Origin: Pseudomonas sp. PDM14
GTDB taxonomy: Bacteria; Pseudomonadota; Gammaproteobacteria; Pseudomonadales; Pseudomonadaceae
Length of the DNA stretch: 64,000 nucleotides
Direction of reading: 5' to 3'
Assembly (NCBI RefSeq): GCF_014851905.1
Contig: NZ_JACVAQ010000003.1
Coordinates: 186,001 to 250,000, forward strand
Part shown: piece after piece, positions 8,263-19,966 of the stretch
Layout: every line of letters starts with the position of its first letter
Numbering within the stretch: the stretch's first letter is position 1
Notes under the pieces: model-generated
The model's database searches: none
Seen by the model: only the letters and a program-made list of their open reading frames with translations
What the model was told of the DNA's origin: nothing
Translations under genes and position numbers: made by a program

Positions 8263-9282
8263 TCAGTCGAACACGCCGAATGTCATGTAGCTGAACCAGG
8301 AGCGGTCGCTGCTGTTGCCTTCGGCTTCCTGCTCTTCCTCTTCCAGTTCGGCCTGGTTTTCCGGCTTCAGCTCGTCCGGGATTTCCTGCTCGGCGTCTTC
8401 GTACTGGCGAATGACATCCTGGCTGGCGCGGGTTTCGCCGGGCGGCAGCGGGGTGTCGGATTCGATCAGGCCGAGGGTGGCCTTGGCCAGCCAGGAGCGG
8501 TTGTCGGCTTCTTCTTCGCGCGGGACGAAGTTGCCATCGACCAGGCTTTCGTGGTCCGGGTAGTTGAGCTTCAGGGTTTCCAGGCTAGTGGCAGCCAGGT
8601 CGTCCATTTCCAGACGCTGGTAGGCTTCGGTCATCACTGCCAGGCCGTCACCGACGGATGGGGTTTCCTGGAAGTTCTCCACCACGTAGCGACCGCGGTT
8701 AGCGGCGGCGACGTAGGCCTGACGGGTCAGGTAGTAGTGGGCGACGTGGATTTCATAGGCAGCCAGCAGGTTGCGCAGGTAGACCATGCGCGCCTTGGCG
8801 TCCGGTGCGTAGCGGCTGTTGGGGTAGCGGCTGGTCAGCTGGGCGAATTCGTTGAACGAGTCGCGCGCGGCGCCCGGGTCACGTTTGGTCATGTCCAGCG
8901 GCAGGAAGCGCGCCAGCAGGCCGCGATCCTGGTCGAACGCGGCCAGGCCCTTGAGGTAGTAGGCGTAGTCCACGCTCGGGTGCTGCGGGTGCAGGCGGAT
9001 GAAGCGCTCGGCGGCCGACTTGGTGGCCTCTGGCTCCATGTTCTTGTAGTAGGCGTAGATCAGTTCCAGCTGCGCCTGCTCGGCGTAGCGGCCGAACGGG
9101 TAGCGCGATTCCAGGGCCTTCAGCTTGGCCACCGCATTGGTGTAGCTGCTGTTGTTGAGATCATCCTGGGCCTGCTGATACAGCGCGGTCTCACTCAGGT
9201 TTTCGTCGACTTCCGGCTTGTTGGAAGAGCATGCGGCGGTGAGGGCGAGGATGGCGATCAGCAGCAGGTGTTTCACTTGCAT
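8263..9282 (-). CDS. bamD: BamD, outer-membrane protein assembly lipoprotein
   Basis: 339 residues, with a lipoprotein signal ending in the lipobox LTAAC (Cys18) and helix-pair TPR repeats ([44 protein letters not shown]) through to about residue 245. BamD is the essential lipoprotein partner of BamA in inserting beta-barrels. This copy has a long acidic tail (about residues 285-325, Glu-rich) ending in SYMTFGVFD, beyond the shorter E. coli protein; such tails occur in pseudomonads. It is transcribed away from rluD, the usual neighbour, and ends in a strong terminator. Confidence 0.95.
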   Translation of the reverse strand: MQVKHLLLIAILALTAACSSNKPEVDENLSETALYQQAQDDLNNSSYTNAVAKLKALESRYPFGRYAEQAQLELIYAYYKNMEPEATKSAAERFIRLHPQHPSVDYAYYLKGLAAFDQDRGLLARFLPLDMTKRDPGAARDSFNEFAQLTSRYPNSRYAPDAKARMVYLRNLLAAYEIHVAHYYLTRQAYVAAANRGRYVVENFQETPSVGDGLAVMTEAYQRLEMDDLAATSLETLKLNYPDHESLVDGNFVPREEEADNRSWLAKATLGLIESDTPLPPGETRASQDVIRQYEDAEQEIPDELKPENQAELEEEEQEAEGNSSDRSWFSYMTFGVFD

Positions 9283-9429
9283 GGCGGCTTGCGTCCCTGT
9301 GACGGTCGGCTGTCTTGGCCTGGACCGTCCTGTTATGATGAGCGCCCCGGATCTGCCGGGACAAAGACGCCGTATTTAACCACAGCGTGCAGCCGAAACC
9401 AAAAGCTGCACCGCCCTCCGCAGTAGCCC

Positions 9430-10401
9430 ATGTCCGAAGACGCCGATCAGCTCATCCAACTCACCGCCGAAGTGCCGTCCGCACTGGGTGGACAACGCCT
9501 CGACCAGGTCGCCGCCCAGCTGTTCGAGGAGTACTCGCGCTCGCGCCTGTCCGGCTGGATCAAGGATGGCCGCCTCACCGTCGACGGTGCCGTGCTGCGC
9601 CCGCGCGACATCGTCCACTATGGCGCAGTGCTGCTGTTGCAGGCGGAGCAGGAAGCCCAAGGCGAATGGGTGGCGCAGGACATTGCGCTGGACATCGTCT
9701 ACGAAGACGAACACCTGCTGGTGATCAACAAGCCGGCCGGGCTGGTCGTGCACCCGGCCGCCGGGCATGCCGATGGCACCCTGCTCAACGCCTTGCTGCA
9801 CCACGTGCCGGACATCATCAACGTGCCGCGTGCCGGCATCGTCCACCGCCTGGATAAGGACACCACCGGCCTGATGGTGGTGGCCAAGACCCTGCAGGCG
9901 CAGACCAAACTGGTCGACCAGCTGCAGAAGCGCAGCGTCAGCCGCATCTATGAATGCATCGTCATCGGCGTGGTCACCGCCGGTGGCAAGATCGATGCGC
10001 CGATTGGCCGCAGCTCGGCCAATCGCCAGCGCATGGCGGTGCTCGACGGCGGCAAGCCGGCCATCACCCATTACCGCGTGCTGGAGCGTTTCCGCTCGCA
10101 TACCCACGTGCGGGTCAAGTTGGAAACCGGCCGTACCCACCAGATTCGCGTGCACATGACCCATGTCGGCTTCCCGCTGGTGGGCGACCCGTTGTACGCC
10201 GGGCGTTTCCGCATTCCGCCAGCGGCCAGCCCGACACTGGTGCAGACGCTCAAGGAATTCCCGCGTCAGGCGCTGCATGCGCGCTTCCTCGAGCTGGAGC
10301 ACCCGGCCACCGGTCAGCGCATGAAATGGGAGTCGCCACTGCCGGATGACCTGGTGTGGATGCTCAGCCTGCTGCGCCAGGACAACGAATCCTTCGTCTG
10401 A
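9430..10401 (+). CDS. rluD: RluD, 23S rRNA pseudouridine synthase
   Basis: 323 residues. An N-terminal S4 RNA-binding domain (about 20-80, GQRLDQVAAQLF ... SGWIKDGRLTVDG) precedes the RsuA/RluA catalytic domain with the HRLDKDTTG motif (139-147) and catalytic Asp142. RluD modifies U1911, U1915 and U1917 (E. coli numbering) in helix 69 of 23S rRNA. It is divergent from bamD, and its TGA overlaps the ATG of pgeF by one base (TGATG), so the two are coupled. Confidence 0.95.
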   Translation: MSEDADQLIQLTAEVPSALGGQRLDQVAAQLFEEYSRSRLSGWIKDGRLTVDGAVLRPRDIVHYGAVLLLQAEQEAQGEWVAQDIALDIVYEDEHLLVINKPAGLVVHPAAGHADGTLLNALLHHVPDIINVPRAGIVHRLDKDTTGLMVVAKTLQAQTKLVDQLQKRSVSRIYECIVIGVVTAGGKIDAPIGRSSANRQRMAVLDGGKPAITHYRVLERFRSHTHVRVKLETGRTHQIRVHMTHVGFPLVGDPLYAGRFRIPPAASPTLVQTLKEFPRQALHARFLELEHPATGQRMKWESPLPDDLVWMLSLLRQDNESFV

Positions 10402-11129
10402 TGAATGCCGACTGGCTGTTGCCCGACTGGCCGGCGCCGGCCACTGTGCGTGCCTGCATCACTACCCGTGACGGTGGCTTCAGCCAGGCGCCGTTCGACA
10501 GCCTCAACCTCGGTGACCATGTCGAGGACGACCCGCGCGCCGTGGCGCAGAACCGCCAGCACCTGATAGCTCGCCTGCAGTGCCAGCCCGCCTGGCTCAG
10601 CCAGGTGCATGGCAGCCGGGTGGTCGAGGCGAACCCGCAGCGCGTGGATCAAGCCGATGCCAGCTGGAGCTCGACGCCGGGTATTGCCAGCGCCGTGCTG
10701 ACCGCCGATTGTCTGCCGGCATTGTTCTGCGACCGGGCTGGCACTCGCGTCGCCGCTGCGCATGCGGGCTGGCGTGGCCTCGCTGGCGGCGTGCTGGAAG
10801 CCACGCTGGCCACGCTGGACGTGCCGGCAGACGAGGTGCTGGTCTGGCTTGGCCCGGCGATCGGCCCCGCCGCCTTCGAGGTCGGCGCCGAGGTGCGCGA
10901 GACGTTCGTCGCCAGCCATCCGCAAGCCGGCGCGGCCTTCCTGCCGGGCATTGCCCCTGGCAAGTTCATGGCCGACATCTATGCGCTGGCACGCATCCGC
11001 CTGGCTGCGCAGGGCGTCACCCGGGTCTACGGTGGTGGCTTCTGCACCGTCAGCGATCCGCGCTTCTTCTCCTACCGCCTCGCTGCGCGCACCGGGCGCT
11101 TCGCCTCGCTGATCTGGTTGGCCGACTGA
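10401..11129 (+). CDS. pgeF: PgeF/YfiH multicopper-oxidase-like peptidoglycan editing factor
   Basis: 242 residues from the ATG at 10401 that overlaps the rluD stop. Conserved metal-site segments of the YfiH/laccase-domain family are visible: SQVHGSRVVEA, TADCLPALFCD, AAAHAGWRGLAGGV and GPAIGPAAFEVG. The family removes wrongly placed L-serine from peptidoglycan precursors and has also been called polyphenol oxidase or purine nucleoside phosphorylase-like. The bamD / rluD-pgeF-clpB order is conserved in gamma-proteobacteria. Confidence 0.9.
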   Translation: MNADWLLPDWPAPATVRACITTRDGGFSQAPFDSLNLGDHVEDDPRAVAQNRQHLIARLQCQPAWLSQVHGSRVVEANPQRVDQADASWSSTPGIASAVLTADCLPALFCDRAGTRVAAAHAGWRGLAGGVLEATLATLDVPADEVLVWLGPAIGPAAFEVGAEVRETFVASHPQAGAAFLPGIAPGKFMADIYALARIRLAAQGVTRVYGGGFCTVSDPRFFSYRLAARTGRFASLIWLAD

Positions 11130-11149
11130 CCTGTATCAAGGTCGTCGCG

Positions 11150-11177
11150 CTTGAATCACGGAAAACTGTCCTCATCT
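11150..11177 (+). promoter_or_regulatory. Sigma-32 (RpoH) heat-shock promoter for clpB
   Basis: CTTGAAT at 11150-11156, a 13-base spacer, then CCTCATCT at 11170-11177. This matches the heat-shock consensus CTTGAAA-N13-CCCCATNT at 6 of 7 and 7 of 8 positions. It lies 77 bp before the clpB start, as expected for this heat-shock gene. Confidence 0.85.
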
Positions 11178-11253
11178 AGTCTTCATCCCGCGGGCTTTTC
11201 GTTTTCAGGGGCGCTCATCGCTCCGGCCCGCGAACACGAGGAAGGACACAACC

Positions 11254-13818
<2,565 letters not shown>

Positions 13819-13830
13819 CCGCGTAGAACG

Positions 13831-13867
13831 AAACGCCCCGCACGGCCTGGCCGTGCGGGGCGTTTTT
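13831..13867 (+). terminator. Rho-independent terminator after clpB
   Basis: A long GC-rich stem (AACGCCCCGCACGG with its complement) and a 5-base loop is followed by TTTTT. It sits between the convergent clpB and PilZ-protein genes and may serve both strands. Confidence 0.9.
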
Positions 13868-13883
13868 GTGTCCGGCCTTTGCG

Positions 13884-14219
13884 TCAGAGGCGTTGCAGCA
13901 CGGTATTCAGCGCTTCGCTCTGGTCGTCGGCCAGGTCGATGATATGGAAACCGCTCCAGCCATGCTGGCCATCGGCGCCGGGGCGGCTCCACAGGCAATC
14001 GGCACCTAGGCGGATCTCGTCGATGCCGTTGACCGAGTCCACCAGCACCAGGCGGCACTCGAACACGGCATCGGCTTCCAGTGGCGTTTCGCTGAACAGC
14101 ATGAAGCCGTCCGCCGAGAGGTCAACGACCCGGCCCAGGCGGCGTCCGGAGTGGAGGTCGAAAACCTCCATGCTCAACTCGGTGGCGTGACGACTGTGCT
14201 GGCGGCGGTCATCGTCCAT
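13884..14219 (-). CDS. PilZ-domain protein (c-di-GMP binding)
   Basis: 111 residues from the ATG at 14219 (GGGAG box upstream). The two binding motifs of PilZ domains are intact: RxxxR at R6-R10 and DxSxxG at D33-S35-G38 (DLSADG). The domain therefore probably binds cyclic di-GMP. It makes up nearly the whole protein, so output must come through partner proteins. The start overlaps the end of the upstream DUF1631 gene by 11 bp, so co-expression, and perhaps joint function, is likely. The partner is not shown by the sequence. Confidence 0.88.
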   Translation of the reverse strand: MDDDRRQHSRHATELSMEVFDLHSGRRLGRVVDLSADGFMLFSETPLEADAVFECRLVLVDSVNGIDEIRLGADCLWSRPGADGQHGWSGFHIIDLADDQSEALNTVLQRL

Positions 14220-16596
14220 TCGGGGTTCTCCCTTGATCGACTTCATTGGCGCGCCCGGTGAAGCGTTGCAAGACGCGGTAGATGGCACCCAATGCGCGAT
14301 CCACCAGTGGCGCGCCGTGCTCCGGAGCGATGATGCGTGCCTGGCCTTGCTCCATTTCCCGGGCCAGTTGCTTGATCGGTTTGACCGCGACGCGTTGCCC
14401 GCTGCGGTCGACGAACATGTAGTTGTGTGTGGTCGGGCTGAACCAGGATAGCTTGAGCGCGCGGGTTTCCTGGCCGTCGACGAATTCGAACCAGGTGCCG
14501 AACTCGAGGTTGCCCAGTTCCTTAATCAGCATCTGCAGGCGGGCGGACAGGGTTTCAGTCGGCTGCTGGGGCACGATCAGCGCGGCATCTTCGCCGAGCA
14601 TGGCGCCCAGCGGGCTCTCCGGCAGCTTGGCCTTGATCTGTGCGGCGATCTGCGGCTGCTGCGCCTGTACCGCGTGCTGGCAGGCGACAATATCCTGCAG
14701 CAGGCGGCGCACGCCGTCTTCGTGGTAGCCGCCAAGGAGTTCCAGGCCTTTGCGCAGCTCGTCGAGCAGGCCTACACGCATGCTCTGCAGGCGCTCGCGC
14801 CCTTCGCTGTCGAGCACCGTGCCGCTCCAGGCCAGCTGGTCGGCCACCTTGGCGGCCTGCTGCCATTCGCTGCTGCGCTCGCCATGACGCAGGAGGACGA
14901 ACACCAGCACGTCGGTCCAGGTCAGTTCGAGGAAGTTGCGGATGATGCTCGGTACGTTGCGCGTCTTCAGTGCGGCATGGATCACGTCCACCGCGTGCTG
15001 GCGTGCGCCGAGCAGCTTGTCGCGGCCCTTGGCGGCTTCCACCGCGCGACGTTCGCGCAGTTCGACCTTGTGCCGCAGGGTGGCGACATGTTCGTTGAAT
15101 TCGTCGAGCAGGCTCTCGAACAGCTGCAGGTCACCGGTGAAACCGTGGATCACCCGCTCGACCACCCAGTGCATTTTCGCCAGCAGGCCGCGCTCGTCCC
15201 CTTCGCTGCCGTAGAGCACGCCGGCCTGGGCCATGGCATTGAGCAGTCGCCGTGCCGGGTGGTGGTGCTGGGTGAACAGCGCCTTGTCCTGCAGCGCGAC
15301 GCGCAGGTAAGGCGTGTGCAGGTGGGAGAGGGCGGTCTTGCAGGTGTCCGGCAGGTTGTCGTCATCGAGGATGAAATCGAACAGCATGCCGACCAGGTCG
15401 ATGACATCGGTTTCCTGGTCCGAGAGCTTTTGCTGGCCCGGATGCTGGCTGTGGGTTTCCAACTGCTGCTGCAGGTCGGACTTGAGCACGTCGACCGCCT
15501 GCGGCTTCTGCAGGCGCAGGGCCAGGTCATGGGCCGATAGTTGCTGCAGGCGGTTGAGGGCGTCGAGCAGTTCATTGGCGCTGTAGGTGCTGGTGGCGGT
15601 GCGCGGCGCGAAACTGGCGATGCTGCGCGTGCCGCCCAGCAAGGGTGCGTCGGCATCACGCTGACGGTGTTCGCTGAGCAGTGCGGCCAGGCCGCCGAGC
15701 AGTTGGCCTGGGTCGATGGGCGGCGGGCCGTTGAGGTCGCTCGGCGCCTGGATCACTGGTGCGGGCGTGTCGGCTATCGGTCCGCGTGGCGCCGGGGCGG
15801 CATGCGAGGTACCGCCGGAGGTGCTTGCGACTTCAGGTGGCGCGCTGCTGCCGGGGCTGGTGCTGGGGGGGCGTTGTGCGGCTTCCTTGCGTAGCGCGCT
15901 GTATTTCAGGTTGGGCAGGATGCCGGCTTCGATCAGGCGTTTGTTCAGCGCTTCATATAAAGGGTCGAGGCTCTGCATCACGTGCTGGTCGAACAGCATG
16001 TACAGAATGACCTTGATCCGCAGCGGGAACGGGTGTGGCGCCAGGGCTTCACGGAAGGTGCGGGCGACAGCCTGCGGGCCGAACGGGTTGCTCTCCTCGC
16101 CGAGTTTCTGGCCGTTGTTGAGCAGCGCCAGGCGCTGGTCGAGGGCAAACAGGGCCTGCGCGCTGCGCGCCTTGACCCGATTGACCATGTTGATTACCTG
16201 CAGGCTTTCCTCGTAGTCCTCGTTCTGCACCAGGGACATTTCTTCGGCATCCAGTTCGCGTGCGACCTCCGCGATGTTCTGTTTGCCCTCCAGGAAGTCG
16301 GAGAAATTCTGCGCGATCTGCTGGTGATAGCTGCGCTCGATGTGCGGGCGCTGTTTGCGGATCTCGCGCATGTTGTCGAAGAACAGCGTCTGCACACGGT
16401 TGTTCTCGGCCTTTTCCGCGCAGTCGAACAGGGTGTCGTCGACCTGGCCGAACAGGCCGGTCAGGTGCTCGGCCAGGCGATTCATCGCCAGCTTGCGGCA
16501 GTCCTGCACCAGTTCACCGAAGCGTGGCTGAATGCCGCGGCTGGCTATCGCCGAAACGGGTTTGGAGGGAGTGGACGGTTTGTCCGGGGCGCTCAT
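14209..16596 (-). CDS. DUF1631 family protein (large, function unknown)
   Basis: 795 residues, mostly helical and charged, with no signal peptide or membrane segment. It belongs to the DUF1631 family by overall pattern and by resemblance to the second copy at 31,584-33,941 (shared segments such as NADDTLFE/QVDDTLFD, IDLVGMLFDFILDD, HPARRLLN, GTWFEF/GSWVEI). A Pro/Ser/Gly-rich linker lies at about 245-300. Near the C-terminus a motif like KLSWFSPTTHNYMFVDRSGQRV precedes a short helix; this tail looks like a small beta-barrel module and recurs in the paralogue. Overlap with the PilZ gene suggests a link to c-di-GMP signalling, which is an inference. Confidence 0.85.
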   Translation of the reverse strand: MSAPDKPSTPSKPVSAIASRGIQPRFGELVQDCRKLAMNRLAEHLTGLFGQVDDTLFDCAEKAENNRVQTLFFDNMREIRKQRPHIERSYHQQIAQNFSDFLEGKQNIAEVARELDAEEMSLVQNEDYEESLQVINMVNRVKARSAQALFALDQRLALLNNGQKLGEESNPFGPQAVARTFREALAPHPFPLRIKVILYMLFDQHVMQSLDPLYEALNKRLIEAGILPNLKYSALRKEAAQRPPSTSPGSSAPPEVASTSGGTSHAAPAPRGPIADTPAPVIQAPSDLNGPPPIDPGQLLGGLAALLSEHRQRDADAPLLGGTRSIASFAPRTATSTYSANELLDALNRLQQLSAHDLALRLQKPQAVDVLKSDLQQQLETHSQHPGQQKLSDQETDVIDLVGMLFDFILDDDNLPDTCKTALSHLHTPYLRVALQDKALFTQHHHPARRLLNAMAQAGVLYGSEGDERGLLAKMHWVVERVIHGFTGDLQLFESLLDEFNEHVATLRHKVELRERRAVEAAKGRDKLLGARQHAVDVIHAALKTRNVPSIIRNFLELTWTDVLVFVLLRHGERSSEWQQAAKVADQLAWSGTVLDSEGRERLQSMRVGLLDELRKGLELLGGYHEDGVRRLLQDIVACQHAVQAQQPQIAAQIKAKLPESPLGAMLGEDAALIVPQQPTETLSARLQMLIKELGNLEFGTWFEFVDGQETRALKLSWFSPTTHNYMFVDRSGQRVAVKPIKQLAREMEQGQARIIAPEHGAPLVDRALGAIYRVLQRFTGRANEVDQGRTPNGR

Positions 16597-16713
16597 CGGT
16601 GATCCTGTGCGCGCTAGACGTGTCGCGCAGCTAATAGAGGGTACTCAGGTAATAGACATATAGTAGCTCGGAGCGATGCTGCAAAGCTCTGTTAGGAAAG
16701 GCGATTTCAAGGG

Positions 16714-16741
16714 TTGACAGGCGCGCGTGGAAACGTAAAAT
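16714..16741 (+). promoter_or_regulatory. Sigma-70 promoter of the tRNA cluster
   Basis: TTGACA at 16714-16719, 16-base spacer, TAAAAT at 16736-16741, about 68 bp before tRNA-Asn. A near-consensus promoter is expected for stable RNA. Confidence 0.8.
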
Positions 16742-16808
16742 GGCGCGCCTCTGATGCGGGAAACGGTGCAAACCAAACGCCTGCAAAAGAGATTGGAAGG
16801 CTTGTAGT

Positions 16809-16884
16809 TCCGCGATAGCTCAGTCGGTAGAGCAAATGACTGTTAATCATTGGGTCCCTGGTTCGAGTCCAGGTCGCGGAGCCA
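16809..16884 (+). tRNA. tRNA-Asn (GTT)
   Basis: 76 bases with encoded CCA. Acceptor stem TCCGCGA pairs with TCGCGGA; the D arm is AGCTCAGTCGGTAGAGC; anticodon GTT at 16842-16844; T loop TTCGAGTCC. First gene of a three-tRNA transcript. Confidence 0.97.
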
Positions 16885-16894
16885 ACTTTCTCAC

Positions 16895-16971
16895 CGGGGT
16901 ATAGCGCAGTCCGGTAGCGCGCCTGCTTTGGGAGCAGGATGTCAGGAGTTCGAATCCCCTTACCCCGACCA
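16895..16971 (+). tRNA. tRNA-Pro (TGG)
   Basis: 77 bases with encoded CCA. Acceptor stem CGGGGTA pairs with TACCCCG; anticodon TGG at 16929-16931; T loop TTCGAATCC. It starts 11 bases after tRNA-Asn. Confidence 0.97.
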
Positions 16972-16976
16972 TTTTT

Positions 16977-17052
16977 GGGTCGTTAGCTCAGTTGGTAGAG
17001 CAGTTGGCTTTTAACCAATTGGTCGTAGGTTCGAATCCTACACGACCCACCA
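16977..17052 (+). tRNA. tRNA-Lys (TTT)
   Basis: 76 bases with encoded CCA. Acceptor stem GGGTCGT pairs with ACGACCC; anticodon TTT at 17010-17012; T loop TTCGAATCC. It starts 6 bases after tRNA-Pro. Confidence 0.97.
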
Positions 17053-17080
17053 TCTTCTCGGCCTTGCCTGAGAAACAAAC

Positions 17081-17103
17081 AACCCGCCAAGTGCGGGTTT
17101 TTT
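17081..17103 (+). terminator. Terminator of the tRNA operon
   Basis: AACCCGC, 5-base loop, GCGGGTT, then a run of T, 28 bases after tRNA-Lys. Confidence 0.85.
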
Positions 17104-17163
17104 GTTGCCCGAGTTTTGTCAGAGGGTCCCGCGCACGGCGGTTGCCGTGCGCGGGTGCCTTGC

Positions 17164-18462
17164 TCAGTGCAGCTTGAGGCGTGGCTCGGTGCTACGGCCG
17201 ATGCGATCGGCCACCATCAGCAGGAGCATGCGGAAGGTGCCGTACAGCGCCATCTGGTGCATGCGATACAGCGAGATGTAGAACATCCGCGCCAGCCAGC
17301 CCTCCAGCTTCACGCTGCCCATGAGGTTACCCATCAGGTTGCCGACTGCCGAGAAGCGCGACAGCGAGATCAGCGAGCCGTAGTCCTTGTAGCGAAACTC
17401 CGGCAGCGGCTTGCCCTCCAGGCGCTGCTTGAGGCTGCGTACCAGCAGCGAGGCTTGCTGGTGCGCCGCCTGCGCGCGCGGCGGCACGTTGCGCTCGCTG
17501 CCGTCGCCGAGCGGGCAGGCGGCGCAGTCGCCGAAGGCAAAAATGTTGTCGTCCAGGGTGCTCTGCAGAGTCGAGCGCACCAGCAGCTGATTGATGCGAT
17601 TGCTCTCCAGTCCATCCAGATCACCCAGCAGGGCCGGCGCGCGAATACCGGCGGCCCAGACCTTGAGGCTGGCCGGCACCTCGGTGCCGTTCTGGGTCAG
17701 CAGGGCGTCGGCGCGTACTTCACTGACCGGCGTGCCGGTGAGCACGGTGACGCCGAGCTGCTCAAGGGTGCGGTGCACGGGTTGGCTGATGCGCTCGGGC
17801 AGGGCCGGCAGTACGCGCGGGCCAGCTTCGATCAGGGTGATGCGCATGTTCTGCGGCTGGATGTTGCTCAGGCCGTACGCCGCCAGTTCGTGGGCCGCGT
17901 GATGCAGTTCGGCGGCGAGTTCGACGCCGGTGGCACCAGCGCCGACGATGGCGACACTGATGTGGCCGTCGTCGCTCTTGCCGGCATGGGCACGCAGGTA
18001 GTGGTGCAGCAACTGGCGGTGGAAGCGCTCTGCCTGCTCGCGGGTGTCGAGGAACATGCAGTTCTCAGCAGCCCCGGGCGTGCCGAAGTCGTTGGTGGTG
18101 CTGCCAACGGCGATCACCAGGCTGTCGTACGCCAGTTCCCGTGCGGGCAGCAGTTCGGCGCCATCCTCGTCGAGCGTGGCGGCCAGGCGAATGCTGCGCG
18201 CGCTGCGATCCAGCCCGCACAGGCGTCCCAGCTGGAACTCGAAATGGTTCCACTTGGCCTGGGCCACGTAGTTGAGTTCGTTTTCCGAAGAGTTCAGCGA
18301 GCCGGAGGCCACTTCGTGCAGCAGCGGCTTCCAGATGTGGGTGAGGTTGGCGTCGACCAGGGTGATGCTGGCCTGCTTGCGTTTGCCCAGGGTTCTACCC
18401 AGGCGGGTAGCAAGCTCCAGGCCGCCGGCGCCACCGCCGACGATCACGATACGATGAGTCAT
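17164..18462 (-). CDS. ndh: Type II NADH:quinone oxidoreductase (NDH-2)
   Basis: 432 residues. FAD-binding motif GGGAGG (9-14) at the N-terminus, and a second Rossmann site VAIVGAGATGVELAAEL (about 168-184) for NADH. FAFGDCAA near residue 310 is the ATG/GD motif for FAD. The C-terminal part has hydrophobic/amphipathic stretches (MFYISLYRMHQMALYGTFRML) that anchor NDH-2 to the inner membrane. It passes electrons from NADH to quinone without pumping protons. The gene is convergent with the tRNA cluster. Confidence 0.93.
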   Translation of the reverse strand: MTHRIVIVGGGAGGLELATRLGRTLGKRKQASITLVDANLTHIWKPLLHEVASGSLNSSENELNYVAQAKWNHFEFQLGRLCGLDRSARSIRLAATLDEDGAELLPARELAYDSLVIAVGSTTNDFGTPGAAENCMFLDTREQAERFHRQLLHHYLRAHAGKSDDGHISVAIVGAGATGVELAAELHHAAHELAAYGLSNIQPQNMRITLIEAGPRVLPALPERISQPVHRTLEQLGVTVLTGTPVSEVRADALLTQNGTEVPASLKVWAAGIRAPALLGDLDGLESNRINQLLVRSTLQSTLDDNIFAFGDCAACPLGDGSERNVPPRAQAAHQQASLLVRSLKQRLEGKPLPEFRYKDYGSLISLSRFSAVGNLMGNLMGSVKLEGWLARMFYISLYRMHQMALYGTFRMLLLMVADRIGRSTEPRLKLH

Positions 18463-18525
18463 GGGGGTATCTCATAAGGCTTGGGGGATTCGGCGGTGCG
18501 GCCGGCTGGGCGAGCGCGATGCAGC

Positions 18526-18699
18526 TCATAGCGCCAGACGGCTCAGAAGGCGGCTCAACACACCCAGCACGATGACCGCGGCGATGACCACCAGAAGCAG
18601 GCGCCAGACCTTGAAAGGTTGGCGTTCGACCTGGTGCTGCGGCGCACTCAGGTACTGGTCGACACGTTGCTGGTCTTCGGGGCTCAAGCGGCTGGACAT
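18526..18699 (-). CDS. Small membrane protein (DUF3094 type)
   Basis: 57 residues, with an N-terminal soluble part beginning MSSRLSPEDQQRVDQYL and one membrane helix (about residues 33-51, RLLLVVIAAVIVLGVL). It resembles the DUF3094 family of short pseudomonad proteins found upstream of ndh; function unknown. It sits 63 bp before the ndh start on the same strand and may share a transcript with it. Confidence 0.75.
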   Translation of the reverse strand: MSSRLSPEDQQRVDQYLSAPQHQVERQPFKVWRLLLVVIAAVIVLGVLSRLLSRLAL

Positions 18700-18723
18700 G
18701 GTGTGCCTCGCTAGATAGTGACT

Positions 18724-19239
18724 TCATTCTAGCCCCGGCGTTCGCAGGGGCTCAACGTGGAGCGCGTCGTCCAGGCGGATGATGCCGCCGTGCAAGATGC
18801 GCGCAGTGATACCGCCGTGGCCGCGCACGGCCTGGAAGGTGCCGACGCCCAGGCGCTCTTCGAGCCTGGCGCAAGGTTGGCACCAGCCGGTGGTTTCCAG
18901 AATCGCCTGGCCGATGCGAAAACGTCGACCCTTGAGGCTGAACAGGTTGATGCCGCTGACCGCGATGTTGCGGCGCAGATCGGCGGGCGTGATCAGCTGG
19001 TCATCCTGACGCTGCAGTAGAGCGGAAATCACCGCCAGGTGTTCCCACTGGATCAGTGTCACCTGGCGGGCATTACGGGGGCCGGGGCGGGCATGATCGC
19101 CAGTCAGGCCGGCTTCGCGCCGCGCCTCGACGGCGTCCAGTTCGATCATCGCGCCGCGGGACTGTGGGCGTACGCCGATCCAGCGCACGCGACCGTGTTG
19201 CGGCACCGCAGCCAGCAGCTCGTGTAGCGGACTGTTCAC
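18724..19239 (-). CDS. MOSC domain-containing protein
   Basis: 171 residues from a GTG at 19239 that overlaps the stop of the upstream gene by 4 bp (GTGA); the longer open frame extends inside that gene and was rejected. The sequence fits the MOSC fold (GLTGDHARPGPRNARQVTLIQWEHL, LRRNIAVSGINLFSLKGRRFRIG, CQPCARLEERLG, GHGGITARIL), with the conserved Cys of CQPC at the place used for sulphur/molybdenum-cofactor carriage. Substrate unknown; detoxification of N-hydroxylated compounds is known for relatives such as YcbX/YiiM. Confidence 0.85.
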   Translation of the reverse strand: MNSPLHELLAAVPQHGRVRWIGVRPQSRGAMIELDAVEARREAGLTGDHARPGPRNARQVTLIQWEHLAVISALLQRQDDQLITPADLRRNIAVSGINLFSLKGRRFRIGQAILETTGWCQPCARLEERLGVGTFQAVRGHGGITARILHGGIIRLDDALHVEPLRTPGLE

Positions 19240-19865
19240 AGGCTCACCCCGGCATCGAAGAGAATGCTGCGGCCGAGGTTGCGACGCAGGAAGTCTGGCG
19301 CGCTGTCGTGGGCGAAGAGCACGCGCACGTAGGTCGGGCCTACCAGTGACAGTGAGCGCCAGCCTTGATGCAGGTATTCGCTGGGCGGCGGAAATGCGGT
19401 GTTGAAGTTGGGTGTGTCGCGTTTCAGGTTGACGTAGGCGAGCAGGTCGAGCGTGCCAGGGTCGATGCTGCGCTCGCGGTAGTTCTGCGATTTCTTGCGC
19501 AGGGTCGGGGCGAGCTGCGCTTGCAGGGTGGCGGCATTGATCAGGCGTGGCCGTGGCTCGCGGCGCAGGAGCTGACTGAGCGAGAGGGCGTTGCGCCGTC
19601 GCTGCAGCTCCTCGCGCCACTCATCGGTGAGGCGCCGGCCCTCATCGAGGACGAAGAACACCTCGAAGCGCGCTTCGCGAAACAGCACGTCGGGCGGCTC
19701 CTGCGTGGCTGCGCTGAACTCGTCCTGCTGGTGGGCGACATTCAGGCCGTGCAGCAGACGCTGGCAAACCCAGCGCTCGCGCTCCCATTTTCTCGCGTTG
19801 GAGAGGAAGTCATTGGCCTGTTCGGCCTGGCGGGTAAGCAGGCGCAGGTAGTCGGCGTCGTCCAT
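19236..19865 (-). CDS. DUF1780 family protein
   Basis: 209 residues, soluble, rich in Arg/Leu, beginning [26 protein letters not shown]. It resembles the DUF1780 family typical of pseudomonads; a nuclease-like fold has been suggested for relatives, but I cannot confirm catalytic residues here. It is coupled to the MOSC gene by a 4-bp overlap, so the two are made together. Confidence 0.75.
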   Translation of the reverse strand: MDDADYLRLLTRQAEQANDFLSNARKWERERWVCQRLLHGLNVAHQQDEFSAATQEPPDVLFREARFEVFFVLDEGRRLTDEWREELQRRRNALSLSQLLRREPRPRLINAATLQAQLAPTLRKKSQNYRERSIDPGTLDLLAYVNLKRDTPNFNTAFPPPSEYLHQGWRSLSLVGPTYVRVLFAHDSAPDFLRRNLGRSILFDAGVSL

Positions 19866-19966
19866 GCAGGCAGCATAACTGCAAACGCCCGGCGCGACAG
19901 CGTGGCGCGCGGAATCGACAGGGCGGCGGTGTAAACTCGTGCATCGTCTGTTTGCGGATGCGCCCC

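Noticed and set aside
9376..10302. A 308-codon minus-strand frame opposite rluD
   Set aside because: Shadow of rluD, which has its catalytic motif and S4 domain intact.
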